From: Artemisia argyi
Taxonomy: Eukaryota > Streptophyta > Magnoliopsida > Asterales > Asteraceae
Assembly (NCBI GenBank): GCA_030686995.1
Contig: CM060691.1
Span: 63,587,838 to 63,651,837, forward strand
DNA: 64,000 bases
Direction of reading: 5' to 3'
Below the pieces are notes generated by a model that made no database searches, was not told the origin of the DNA, and saw only the letters and a list, made by a program, of their open reading frames with translations. This document shows positions 23,346 through 33,973 of the stretch, one piece after another (positions within the stretch are counted from its first letter, which is position 1; each line of letters begins with the position of its first letter). The position numbers were made by a program, and so were the translations under genes.

Positions 23346-24728
23346 GATAGTGTGAAAAACAAGAATGGGATTGAATAATTTTGATCTTTAAAAACTTAGT
23401 TTTGAAACTTATTATGAACAAATAATACTAATATGAATAAATAAACCCAAGACAATAAATAAAAGGAAGATCAAACCAAACACGAATTTATATTGGTTCG
23501 GCAACGAAAGTTCTCTCCACCTAACTCCACTCCTCGAGTTTCCGACTCAAGAGTTACTTTATTAAATCGAAAAGCTCCCTTCTTGGTGGAGAAAATCATA
23601 CAACCTCCCTTACATTTTTATCGAAACTAAGCTAGATATCGAGTCCTAATTATGTAGAACCAACCTTTCTCGTGTGGTGTTTTGAGGCCTAAAACACTAA
23701 CATATCTCACTCTAGTTTGGTGTATAATGGTGAATATGACTTTAGAGTATGATAGTGGAATATGTTAGCACAACAAAGTTGCAAATACAAACAATAACTA
23801 TAACACAAAAGAATTGAACTCTTCTTGAGTTCTTCCCTTGCTAAAAATGGGTCACTTTGAATGAGTTTAAAACAAAATAATGATTAAAATAATTATGAAT
23901 GAAAGTGTTTAGAAATGCTTGACATGTGTTTGAAAGGAGTGAGAAAAATGGTTGCATAATGGCTTGTTTAAATAGGCAAAAGAAAACTATTCAGGGAGTC
24001 CCAGAGATCCACGGATTCTGCACAAGATCTGTGAGTCTCCAAGGATCCGTACGTCCTGCAGGACACAAAATCTGCCTGTTTTGAAATGTCCATCACCCTT
24101 TGTTTGCATCGTTTCCAATGTTTTCATTCTAGAATGCTTAGGGATGAGCTTAGAAAAACATGTTTGATGCTTTCCTAAAGTGTTAAACACTTAAAGCCCA
24201 AAATGATTAATGATTGTTTTTATGCAAAATACAATTGATACTTTGCTCTTTAGTTTTCAGTTATTACAAAAATGGTTAATCTATCTTTCAATGGAAGATG
24301 CGATTTGAAATAATCCCCAAAGTGAAATATTTTTGCTAGTTGTCAAATTTGTTTTATAAAATGTTTTAGTTAAAATGAAGTTAAATAAAATGCTATGAAT
24401 GTTTATAAAATTATGCAAGATTTTATAAAATGATGCAAGTAATTTTGGTGCAGCATGGATGATAAACTATATTTGATCATTAAGCACGGTTTAGAGGTTT
24501 ATATTAATAACTTAAGTGATTTTCGCCAAAGGATTACTATGTCTAAAACACGTTTACGTAATAGGCTTTTATATTTTTTATTAGCAAAATGTAAAATAAT
24601 CGTCAAGCCTAAATAACGTTTTTATGCGTTTATTTGAATTAACATATAGCTTCAAGATTATTAGGTAAATGAACTAAAAAATCTTTCCAAAAGAGAACAT
24701 TACGTGTTTATATTTCATACAATATAAC
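23346..24728 (-). repeat. LTR-like repeat, copy 1 (matches 57427-63500)
   Basis: Starting around ATTGAATAATTTTGATC, this segment matches 57427-57677 plus 59232-60217 almost throughout, allowing for indels. In the second copy a primer-binding-site-like sequence and a gag remnant adjoin its left end, so it is probably the LTR of a minus-strand copia-type element. Copy 1 has no gag next to it and may be a solo copy. It is cut at 24728 by a hAT-type MITE. Homology to the second copy resumes near 27183 (AACATTAACTTTTTAATCTAAA) after other insertions. Confidence 0.6.
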
Positions 24729-25582
24729 TAGAGATGGCAAAAAACTCCGAACCTAACGAAGAATCTGATCCCCGACCCCGATTTGACCGGGTAATCCTCG
24801 AGTTTACCGAGTATAGGATGGGGGCGGGGAATCCTCGATACTGAAAAGCAGTATGGAGGCGGGTATAGTAATACCGTTAGATCCCCGAACCCGGCCCCGA
24901 ATATATTTTTTGTACAAAATACATTATATGTGGACAAATTAACTCTTACCTAGTATTTTATTATGGTGATGCTTTAACTTTCCGATGTACTTTACGGCGT
25001 GTTGATGAATTATTTGTTAAGGTTTGATGGATCATGTATGTTAATTTGTTACTGGAATCATTTGTGATAGTAATTAGCAAACTTGTTTATGTTAATTACT
25101 GATTTGTGATACTAACACACTTAAAATGGGTTGGTTGTGCTAAATAAATTGTACATTAATTGTTTGTTTTTGGGTTTGAAGTTGGAATGGGTGGTATAAG
25201 CTAAAAATGATCTAGTGTTATATACTACTATAGTTAGTAAATATACAAGTAGTTAGTAAATATACAAGTAGAAGTACCTTTTAGTAGAATTTGAACTACT
25301 TTGGAGCATCAGGTAATGATCTTTATATGCTGAATAATTTTATTTTTTATCTTTTTTTCCTTATCAGAAGAGAATCTCACTCAAGTACCATTTATATATT
25401 TAACATGTCAATTATCTAATGGGGAAAAATCCCCGATTCCCCATTGGGGATCCCCGTTCCCATCAAGGATTGGGATGAGGACGTAATTGTTACCCTTGAC
25501 GGGGATGGGGATAGCTATTTAACTTCGGGGATGGGGATAGTATTAACCATTCCCCGTGTACCCGGCCCCGTTGCCATCTCTA
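24729..25582. mobile_element. hAT-type MITE, 854 bp
   Basis: Terminal inverted repeats TAGAGATGGCAA / TTGCCATCTCTA are flanked by 8-base near-duplications AATATAAC (24721-24728) and AATATATC (25583-25590), seven of eight bases identical. The subterminal sequence is rich in CCCCGA/GGGGAT runs. No transposase. The 8-bp TSD and the GATGGCAA-type terminus point to the hAT superfamily. Confidence 0.8.
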
Positions 25583-25590
25583 AATATATC

Positions 25591-26187
25591 TTAAAGCCAG
25601 TTAAAGGGTAAACTACAAATTGTGTTTATGTGGTTTTCTATTTTTGTAAATGATGTTCCTTAAAACTTAAAACTCGACGAAAATTGCCGCTCAAAGAAAA
25701 AAAAATAAAAATGAAAATAAATAAAAAAATAAAAAAAGCTAACTAAACTTAAAACTGCGTAAAATGTCCCTGTGGTTTCCATTTTGGTGCAAATAATGCC
25801 TCTTTCACTACAATCATTAAAAAAAACGCCGTTAGTCATGATCAATAGGCATATGAAATAACTAATTTACCCTCGACTTCTTCCCACAATTACTTTTAAT
25901 CCACACTAAGAACATCATGAACATGTATAAAAAAAACCCAGATTTTTGTATGCTCGCTACCCAATGCTCGATTAATTCAATTCACCATTTAAATCATATT
26001 CACATATGTTACTCGTATATGCATCTTCATCACCAATAATAGAGTTGTTACATTCAATGCACTTAATAAGTCTTATTCCTTTCATTTAAAGAAATGACGA
26101 CAATGAAAGAACGACCATAATAAATTGTACCTATACCTTCTAAAGAAATATCGTTCATTTCATTTAATACAACAAAACGCGCATCAT
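25591..26187. other. repeat-derived non-coding sequence
   Basis: Contains a GGGTAAACTACAAATTG-type stretch and an A-rich tract near 25695-25740, both common in degraded plant repeats. No gene. Confidence 0.4.
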
Positions 26188-26190
26188 TTA

Positions 26191-26494
26191 GACTAATGCT
26201 AGTGGGTGTTGCTTGGCAACCACAACCCCACAAAGCAACGCGCCCCCTCTCTTAGCAATGTTTTAAGTGACGCGTTGAATTGCAACTTTTGCCAAAAAGT
26301 GGTTGTCTCACCAACCGAAAGAATTGCACCAATTCTTCATAATTGTTTGAACATTGGGAGTAAATGGGTGGGGTTGCTTTGTGTTCACCACTAGGTAATT
26401 GTGGTTGGGGTGGAGTTGTGGAGAGAGAAAGCTGAGTTGGCGCTGATGTGGCGGGGTTGCTTTTGTGAAAATGTGGTTACCACTAGCATTAGTC
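26191..26494. mobile_element. Tourist-like MITE, 304 bp
   Basis: Terminal inverted repeats GACTAATGCTAGTGG / CCACTAGCATTAGTC are flanked by TTA at 26188-26190 and 26495-26497. The TIR and the 3-bp TTA duplication fit the PIF/Harbinger (Tourist) class. No coding capacity. Confidence 0.85.
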
Positions 26495-26497
26495 TTA

Positions 26498-27550
26498 CTA
26501 AATTTAATACAACAAAGCGTGTACCAATTGGATTCATTTTATGATGTATTCTTATAAATGATATTTATAAGACTTATTCCATTATTCAAATAAATGAGTA
26601 AATCCGACTACCGAATGCCGGAGCATATGTCCGACGAGTTATGGGGTGTTTGGTTGTACGTTATCAACCTCGAACCACCATCTTTTTTGTCTTCGTTAAG
26701 TCAACCAATGTTATTATCGAAGTCGATTGTGGGCGAGAGGTGTTTGGTTGCGGTTAGTAGATCTACAAGATCCGGTGATGAGGTTATCACGCTATACACC
26801 ACCATCAATACCGGCCATTTTATTCGGCAACTCATTTTAATTTGATCACCATCTATTTTGTATAAATGAGTAATAAAAGTCCAAAGGTAACAAAACAAAA
26901 CGAGCTTAAAGTCGAAACCCAATTGCGTTGTTGGATATTTTGAAAGACGTAAGCCTCAAAAACTGAGAAGTTTGGAATGGAAGTCAATTATTGAACTTAA
27001 ATCAATCTTCTCAACATAATTTCCCCAAGCTTCAATTCTTGACAAGTTCCGAGAGCAACATTTTTCCGAGAGGCTTCATAGCTTCAATTTTGAAAGACAT
27101 AATTTTCCCAAGCTTCAATTCTTGACAAAAATATAAAAAAACCACAATGACATTAATTATTTTTTAGTTTACCCTAAATTAAAGTTGAAACATTAACTTT
27201 TTAATCTAAACAACATTTTTTTTTACCTTAAGCAAGATCTAAACAACAAAATATGGATTAGATTTGTGTGGGTCTTCGACTTTTGAGAAACATGTTTATA
27301 TTTGATGATGTTATTATAGATGAAGTTAGCAATCAAAACTTTACGCTTTCTTTAAGAAACTAAATAGATATACATTAAACAATAAAGAAACCAGTCATCA
27401 CGTTCTTCACATGTAGATAGCGTTCCATTATTACATACAGTCACGACATCACTAATTCTAATTATTTGAAAGAGGACCCCAAATGTTGCCAATAATGAAT
27501 TTGGATATCTTTGTATATGAATATGAATGCAAAATTTCGTTTTTCATGTT
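26498..27550. other. intergenic, partly repeat-derived
   Basis: Holds an isolated 83-codon open frame at 26594-26845 that I do not recognise and would not call a gene. At about 27183-27330 it contains sequence matching 63500-63655, the far part of the large repeat shared with 57-63 kb. Confidence 0.4.
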
Positions 27551-27553
27551 TTA

Positions 27554-27920
27554 GGGTGCGTTTGGTTCGTAGATAGGTTTATGATTAAGATTAAGATTTG
27601 GATTTGAATTTGGTTTATGATTTGGATTTAGATTTGATTTAGGAGAGAGAAATAATATTTAAAACTATATTATAAATTAAAATATAAATTAAAACTAAAA
27701 TTAATCACATAAAATATTATAAAAGAAATAATGTGAGGATGGAGATTTACATGGGCCCACATTTTGAGATAAAGTCAGAAAACTAACGAGAAGTAAGGAT
27801 TTGCATATAGTCAAGTATTCTGATTTAATCCCAAAGTCAACACTAATATTTTCACACCAAACAATACTTTTTGTAGTTAAATCCAAATCCACCCTCAAAT
27901 CCCCCAAAGCAAACGGGCCC
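27554..27920. mobile_element. Tourist-like MITE, 367 bp
   Basis: Ends GGGTGCGTTTGGTTCG and, inverted, GGGCCCGTTTGCTTTG. TTA lies on both sides (27551-27553, 27921-27923). The inside is an A/T-rich simple sequence (GATTTGGATTT repeats). It matches the PIF/Harbinger MITE pattern. Confidence 0.75.
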
Positions 27921-28019
27921 TTATTATTTTTAAGAAAGACATAAGCATTAGATATATTCATAAAAAAACTAACAAGAGGCATTACATGTAAGATATATCA
28001 TAATATTTATATATATAAT

Positions 28020-28756
28020 ACTGAATTGAATTTACATAGTGGTGGAAGGCAAGCGAGCAACAAGCTGCGCCGCTACTCAACCCCACAAGAGGAGAAACCC
28101 CGGTTAGATCCACACACGCATGTTTCCCTCCAACCCACCCAAAAACCAAAAACGTCTGCCGGTCTGAGTGTGGATCTTCCATCCATTGGGTCAGTCAAAA
28201 AGTTCACAGGCGCTTCTTTCTTGACAGAGATCCCGGCACGCCTAAATATGTCAAAAAGGACGTCCCTAACCATATCATGCCTGTACTTGAAGCCCGGGAG
28301 CTCCTTGCAATGAACCGCATGTTCCCCAAAGGAATCCAAACATGCCTTGTGACAAACTGGGCATATCTCATCAACCGGAAATAAAGGAATCATAAGGCGA
28401 TACTTAAGGATAGTACGATATTCCACCGGTGACATATGTTGACCTAGCCCGTCTATGGGGATAGCTAGAAGAAAATCATGAGCATGTGGTGCCCGTTGAT
28501 ACTCAAAAACTGCTTTCTGTCTCATAGTCATGTCGAAGTGAGCTTCCATATCCTTGACCATTTCACTAAAAAGAGCACTCGCCAATGTTTGTTGGGGTTT
28601 AGAGGGGGCGGTGTCCTTATTAGTGAAACCACTAAAATCAAAGCTTGGAATCATATCACGAAGACAATCCATAGCACAAACATAATCATCATCCATACCA
28701 CATATGCCACTGTCCCGTAAGATGTGGTTTGATAAATTTGATTCTAAAATCAGCAC
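28020..28756 (-). pseudogene. LINE (RTE-like) reverse-transcriptase C-terminal fragment
   Basis: A minus-strand frame of 227 codons carries CPVCHKACLDSFGEHAVHC, a Cys/His cluster, and then RDVLFDIFRRAGISVKKEAP, which I recognise from the C-terminal part of plant non-LTR retrotransposon polyproteins. Near 28150 a frameshift moves the continuation (VFGWVGGKHACVDLTGVSPL) into another frame, ending by about 28020. No catalytic reverse-transcriptase motif is present. It is a 5'-truncated, frame-shifted relic. Confidence 0.65.
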
Positions 28757-28989
28757 AGATAATAGTCCAAATATTTACAGCTACAATATCTATGATTGAA
28801 CAAAGTCGTGAGACTCAAAATCTGACAACTTAAGGCAAAACACCGACCACTAAACTCATTATACACAGGTAAATGAAGAATGAATCCTACTTAGGTAACC
28901 TGAGAGTTGAGCATTATTTGTTTCGGTGTATGTGGCTTAACCATAATTTCATGATCATTTCTGGATTTTTCATGACCGTTACTATTAGA

Positions 28990-29225
28990 ATCGACGCTTT
29001 TACTAACGAAAAAAGTTGTCACCGCTAAAAAAATTGACTTTCGTGGCTAAAGGTCTGTCAGAGTCGTGACCTTAAACTACGAATCTTTAGACACGACTGG
29101 CGTGGCTAGATGTATTTAGCCAAACCTATTGTGGCTAAATATATATCTTCAGCCAAGACTTTTTGGCTAGTCGTGGCTAAAAAGGCCAGATTCTTATGGC
29201 TTCTTCTTTTCTTGATAGAGAGAAA
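28990..29225. mobile_element. CACTA-type terminal fragment
   Basis: Repeated motifs of the type CGTGGCTAAA / TTTAGCCAC form imperfect palindromes, followed by TTTTCTTGATAGAG, close to the inverse of the CACTACAAGAAAA terminus. It resembles one end of a CACTA element. The other end was not found. Confidence 0.4.
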
Positions 29226-29465
29226 ATTGAACGAAAGTAGTTGAAGATTTTACAAAGAATTTCTTTTTTTTTATACTTCTACTTTTAGATATTGTCCATA
29301 AATCTCATAATAAGTCTCAAAAGATTCATAGTGAATTTCGATGGGAGTTTCTCTTGTAGCAATAATGCGTTGATATAGTCGCCACCACAACCACAAAGGA
29401 CTACCTAAATTGATGCGTTTTTGCTGAAAAACTCCAATTGCGTCATTGGCATTAGAAAAAAGGGT

Positions 29466-29763
29466 TATTTGCATAAAAAAAATGCATCATACTTGCCACT
29501 TTTTGTCATTATATGTTGCGTACTATTTTTTTCTCATCTTGACAGCAACCTTTTTAAAACGTGCTATTGTGTGGACTTCGTGACCATTTTACCCTTACTT
29601 TTTCCAAATTTTGAAGGGTAAAATGGTCATTTTCATGGCTAAAATAGTCGCAGAGTATACACAATAGCACAATTTCAAAAGGTTAGTGTCAAGATGAGAA
29701 AAAAAATAGTATGCAACATATAATAACAAAAAGTGCAAATATGACGCCTTTTTATGCAATTAA
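29466..29763. mobile_element. foldback MITE with long inverted arms
   Basis: Arms of about 120-140 bases are reverse complements with some mismatches: the left arm starts TTGCATAAAAAAAATGC and the right ends TTTTTATGCAATTA. Both contain TTATATGTTGC and CTCATCTTGAC in mirrored order. The centre is ACCATTTTACCC / GGGTAAAATGGT, shared with the repeat at 1500-1620. TSD unclear. Confidence 0.8.
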
Positions 29764-29853
29764 CAATAGAAAAAAAAAAAAAAAAAAAAAAAAAAGACAT
29801 TATGAGATTTGAACTCAAATCTTTTATAAGAATATAAAGACACCTTACCACTA

Positions 29854-30051
29854 GAGCAGTGTGTACCGTGGTGCTGTTCTCCAAAAGTACTGCCACGTCA
29901 GCAAAACGCAGAACGACACCAGAAAACTTTTGACACCACATTTTGTGCCGTTACCGTTGGCACCAGAAAATGTGGTGCCGTTCTCCATTAAAAAAAAAAA
30001 AAAAAAAAATCATTCACATAAAATATACATAATGATTAAAATAAACTTCAT

Positions 30052-30083
<32 letters not shown>

Positions 30084-31040
30084 CAACTTACAAAAAAATA
30101 AAAACGTAACCATTCATAAACTTCTTGGAATTAAAACGTTACATAAACATTACATAAAATTCATTGGTAATTCGGGTGATCCCAGGTTAGAGAGTTGTCG
30201 GAGCGGTAACCGTCATCTTACGGAGAGTATGTAGTTCGCAAACTTTCTCTCTTCGTGCTCTGCTTCCAACCTGCTAAGCTCCCGCTACTTACTCTCGTTC
30301 CAGCCCGCATCTTCTTCATAACCTAGCCGAAATTGATCTAGATGGGGTTGATATTGTTGTTGCTCAACAAATCTTGGTGCAAAAGATGAAGTTGATGCAC
30401 CTTGCACAAATGGTTGTTTTTGTTGTACTACAGAACCATCAGTCACATTTTCCTCAAAACTCCAACGGATCTTATTGGAGATTTGGGCCTGTATCTGATT
30501 CACACAACCCACAATCTCTCAGTAACGGCATCGTCTTTGTGATATTCATCGTACAAAATTGGTCGATTACAACTTTTCTTTCTTCAGAGATGTCTTTGCA
30601 CTCCCCTTATCGTTGTATAAAACGTTATTTGAGTGCCTTTGCGAGCTCAAACTGTTTGATAACTTCGACAATAGCCTGTTGTCAATCCGTGTCGTCTTTG
30701 TCGGTTTGTTTTTTGATATACTTTTGCATTTGTTCGACGGTATGGGGGAGACGACAAGCTATTTTTTTGTGTTTGAATTGTTGTTTGATGAATGTATTTA
30801 TAGGTAATTTTGTGGGTTATTTTTATTTATTTATTTTTTTGGGTCAAAATTACTTCCAAACGGTAATATTACCGTCACCAAACGCTCCCTTTCTTCTCAA
30901 ATTCAAATCCAACGTTCAAATTCTACCCATAAAAATGGCGTGGTATGGAAAGAACGACACGAGACATGGTATGGTGACCCGTTTGATTTTTTGGGCTAGT
31001 AGAATAGCGCCACCCTTTGGCACCACCATACCCCCAGCTC
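29854..31040. mobile_element. non-autonomous PIF/Harbinger element 1, 1.19 kb
   Basis: Left terminus GAGCAGTGTGTACCGTGGTG; the right terminus inverted reads GAGCTGGGGGTATGGTGGTG. Flanking trinucleotides are CTA and TTA, a TWA-type duplication with one change. It contains poly(A) tracts and a minus-strand frame (30285-30512) with FEENVTDGSVV and Gln-rich sequence, the decayed N-terminal part of a NAM/Myb-like accessory protein. No transposase. Confidence 0.75.
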
Positions 31041-31205
31041 TTAGGCCGTCTCAAACATGATCAAAACAAACATATCACGATATCACTAAGAGCAGTGGGT
31101 GTAGTCGTGCTGTTTCCACCTGCCGTTCGCAAAAAGTGGTGCCACGTCAGCAAAACACAGAACGACACCAAAAAACCTTTGGCACTAGAAAATGTGGAGT
31201 TGTTC

Positions 31206-31208
<3 letters not shown>

Positions 31209-31293
<85 letters not shown>
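31209..31293. repeat. (TA)n microsatellite
   Basis: About 42 TA units inside Harbinger element 2. Confidence 0.97.
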
Positions 31294-31295
<2 letters not shown>

Positions 31296-31419
31296 CATTT
31301 ACATAAAACATACATAATAACTAAAATAAGCTTCATTAAATTAAAAAACAAACACACATTACATCAATTTTAAAAAAAAAGGTGCATAAAAATAAAAACC
31401 TAGTACATAAACATAGAAA

Positions 31420-32610
31420 TAAAAACCTAATCCTCGTTGGTAGGATACTTTGCCGGATTCGTGCTTGTTGGGCTTTCACGACTGCCGTGTTGACCGGATC
31501 CATCTTGCTTGTTTCCATTTGTAGCACTCGCATCTCCTCGGCAATCCTTTGAGATTCATATAAAGTAACTCTCGCGAGTGACTCTCATTCGATAACATCA
31601 AGCTTTGCCTTGCGCTCTAACTCGATTTGATGTTGCATCATTTCTTGAAACATTGCCGGATTTGAACTGGAACTAGCGGTAGAGTTTGACGAATGTTGAC
31701 TCTTAGAAATCTGGTGCATGCCGTCAGGTCGTGGCAACGCGTCATGTCCAAAATGCTCGGGTTCCTCCTCCGTAACCCGAAGACGATTTCGCCTTGCCAA
31801 TGTCGATTCGGGATTTTTCCACTTTTGCTTATCTTTCAAAAAGGCCTAAGCTTTCACGTGTTTAAACTTTATACCCGACACCGATTTATACAATCAGTGC
31901 ACCCTTGTCATAAAATATTTATCATTCTCCCCACTCATATCGCTTGTTTCATTTACTAACGAATTCCACCTGGCCACCTCTTTATTCATTGGAGTCCACT
32001 TTCCCGTTAACATGTTCTTGGTACGAATAGTCCAATCGTGTTTTTCGGCTTCCAAATTGTATACGTCAAGAACTCTATACCAAAAAGTTTCCTTTGATTG
32101 ACCCGCATCTCTTTTTGGATCCTCGGATATTTGAATGCATGTAACACTCACCCAAAAGCAACTCCTCATCTTGGTTCCACACGTTACGAGCTCGAGTACC
32201 ACCTTGCTTTTCGGTGGTTTTCTTCGTCTTCGCCTTCCCTTTTGTCATCGTCGGCTTCATCTCCGTCTTCTTCGACGTCGGGGTCGGGATCACCTCATCT
32301 TCATCTTCATCTTCGTATTTGTCTCATAGATGGAAGGATGCATGGTCGGAATTTGGTTGTGAAGCGGTGCATTAGTTTTGTTGTTGAGTTTGTTGAGTAA
32401 GTTGTTGATATTGTTGCATTTTTCATTGACTAAATAGCATTTGTTCTTCGGGATTCATGTATGGGTTTGTTGGGAAGGTAGGAAACTAGTAAGGTGGTTG
32501 ATTGTATGGATTCGAAGACGAGCCCGGATTTGAAGACGCGCCCATCATTTGGTTCGACGGGTCATTGAGCATGTTATTAATCCATGGTGAGTTGAGATTC
32601 ATTTTGGTTG
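31420..32610 (-). pseudogene. Harbinger accessory Myb/NAM-like protein, frame-shifted
   Basis: Minus-strand pieces in three frames form one family protein in order: an acidic/Lys-rich N-terminus and WNQDEELLLGECYMH (about 32300-32130), the Myb-like core AGQSKETFWYRVLDVYNL with NMLTGKWTPMNKEVARWN (about 32110-31900), then the C-terminal region (WKNPESTLARRNRLRV, Ser-rich linker, coiled coil) to about 31420. At least two frameshifts and several stops break it. It is the same class of accessory protein as the pseudogene at 20219-21632, though clearly a different copy. Confidence 0.65.
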
Positions 32611-32786
32611 GAAAAAGATTGAGAAAAGTATATAGTTAATATGTGTTGAAAGTGTATGTGATTTGTTAGTATATTTATAGGTAATTTAAGGGGTTAAAAA
32701 GGCTTTATTTTTTTTTTTCTTTGGGTCAAAAACCACTCCAAATGTCCCTTTGCTTCCATTAAAATTCAAACGCAATGGTCAAAAAA

Positions 32787-32788
<2 letters not shown>

Positions 32789-32857
<69 letters not shown>
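32789..32857. repeat. (AT)n microsatellite
   Basis: About 34 AT units inside Harbinger element 2. Confidence 0.97.
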
Positions 32858-32859
<2 letters not shown>

Positions 32860-33012
32860 GACGTGGTGTTGAAGGTTTGGCGCGAGTAAGAACAGCACCA
32901 GATCCGGTACCGTGCGCCATTTATTCTTTTGTAGGCTGGTAGGTTGGCGCAAGAGAACGGCACAACCGTATCCCGGCTCTAAAGCCGTCCACTGGATAGG
33001 GCTATATAATCA

Positions 33013-33639
33013 TAGGGGTGGCAATTGTCGACACGACACGATAAACGACACGAACCCGACACGAACCCGACACGAAGTTAAACAAGTTTGGGTTAAGGAA
33101 AAACATGTTTGAGTCAAAAACAGGTCAACCCGTCTAACCCGTTTAATAAATGGGTCGTGTTTGGGTTGAGTAAATATTAAACAGGTCAACCCGTGAACCC
33201 GTTTAAATATATAAGACTCTAAAAATAAAATATATAACATGGCTTTTTATGTTGGATGTGGATTAAAAGTATTCTATTATGCACTTAATAAGATTAAATT
33301 ATGATTATACCTCTTATATCATAGAAATTGACGCTTATAACTGAGAAAATTGTCGTATAGTTATTTGTCTGTTATTTTTATCATATTTTAAATCATTATA
33401 TCATTTTGGCATTTAAGCTAGTTAAATCAACAAACCACCAACCTTATTCAGTACTTGACATATTTCTATAAATAGGTTAAACGGGTTAAAAATGAGTTCA
33501 TATGTTAAGCAGGTGCGGGTTAGGGTTGGGTTTCTTGACACGATTAATAAATGGATCATGTTTGGGTAGAGGTTATACTAACCCGCCAACACGCGAACTT
33601 GTATAGGTAAACACGAAGACGACTCGATTGCCACCTCTA
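33013..33639. mobile_element. hAT-type MITE, 627 bp, upstream of lipase gene 3
   Basis: Termini TAGGGGTGGCAATTG and, inverted, TAGAGGTGGCAATCG. A perfect 8-base duplication TATAATCA lies at 33005-33012 and 33640-33647. Subterminal CGACACGA/ACCCGACACG repeats. No transposase. The right end lies 335 bases before the gene 3 ATG, so it may contribute to that promoter. Confidence 0.92.
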
Positions 33640-33750
33640 TATAATCATATACTACGTATGTTATTGAAAGCTTTATTAAGAAAAATAAATTAAATAAGAT
33701 TATGTTGGATTCTTAACTGTTTGCTAATTAACTCACATAATCCGATATAG

Positions 33751-33774
33751 GTGACGTGATATAGGTGACGTGAT
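33751..33774 (+). promoter_or_regulatory. tandem TGACGTG sites upstream of lipase gene 3
   Basis: GTGACGTGAT occurs at 33751-33760 and again at 33765-33774 as part of a 14-base tandem duplication, about 200 bases before the ATG. TGACGTG is a bZIP-type ACGT-core site. A comparable ACGTGA core lies 180 bases upstream of gene 2. Function is inferred. Confidence 0.45.
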
Positions 33775-33877
33775 ATGTAGTGAACACAAAGTGAATAATT
33801 TAAGTAACGAGTGAACAGTGTACGTACTAGCTGGCAAACATTTCACACCAACCAATATCTATATTTATTGTTGCTAG

Positions 33878-33885
33878 TATAAAAT
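33878..33885 (+). promoter_or_regulatory. TATA box of lipase gene 3
   Basis: TATAAAAT lies 88 bases before the ATG at 33974, leaving a normal 5' leader. Confidence 0.6.
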
Positions 33886-33973
33886 ACCAAACAATTGGAA
33901 AAACACTTGCACATCTTGCAGCTCACCTCTCATCAATTCTATAGTAAAATCGTAAGCAATTTAACCATTTTCC

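Larger units (their letters stand above)
31090..32979. mobile_element. non-autonomous PIF/Harbinger element 2, 1.89 kb
   Basis: Left terminus GAGCAGTGGGTGTAGTCGTG; the right inverted reads GAGCCGGGATACGGTTGTGC. A perfect TAA duplication lies at 31087-31089 and 32980-32982. It lies 46 bases after element 1 in the same orientation and shares its terminal motifs. Inside are an (TA)n array, a broken NAM/Myb-like gene on the minus strand and a second (AT)n array. Confidence 0.88.

Noticed and set aside
26594..26845. 83-codon open frame as a small gene
   Set aside because: No recognised domain, promoter or splice context, and it lies between transposon remnants; chance frame.
30374..31060. Long plus-strand frame in Harbinger element 1
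   Set aside because: Antisense to the decayed Myb-like gene and crosses the element's right terminus; composition is not protein-like.
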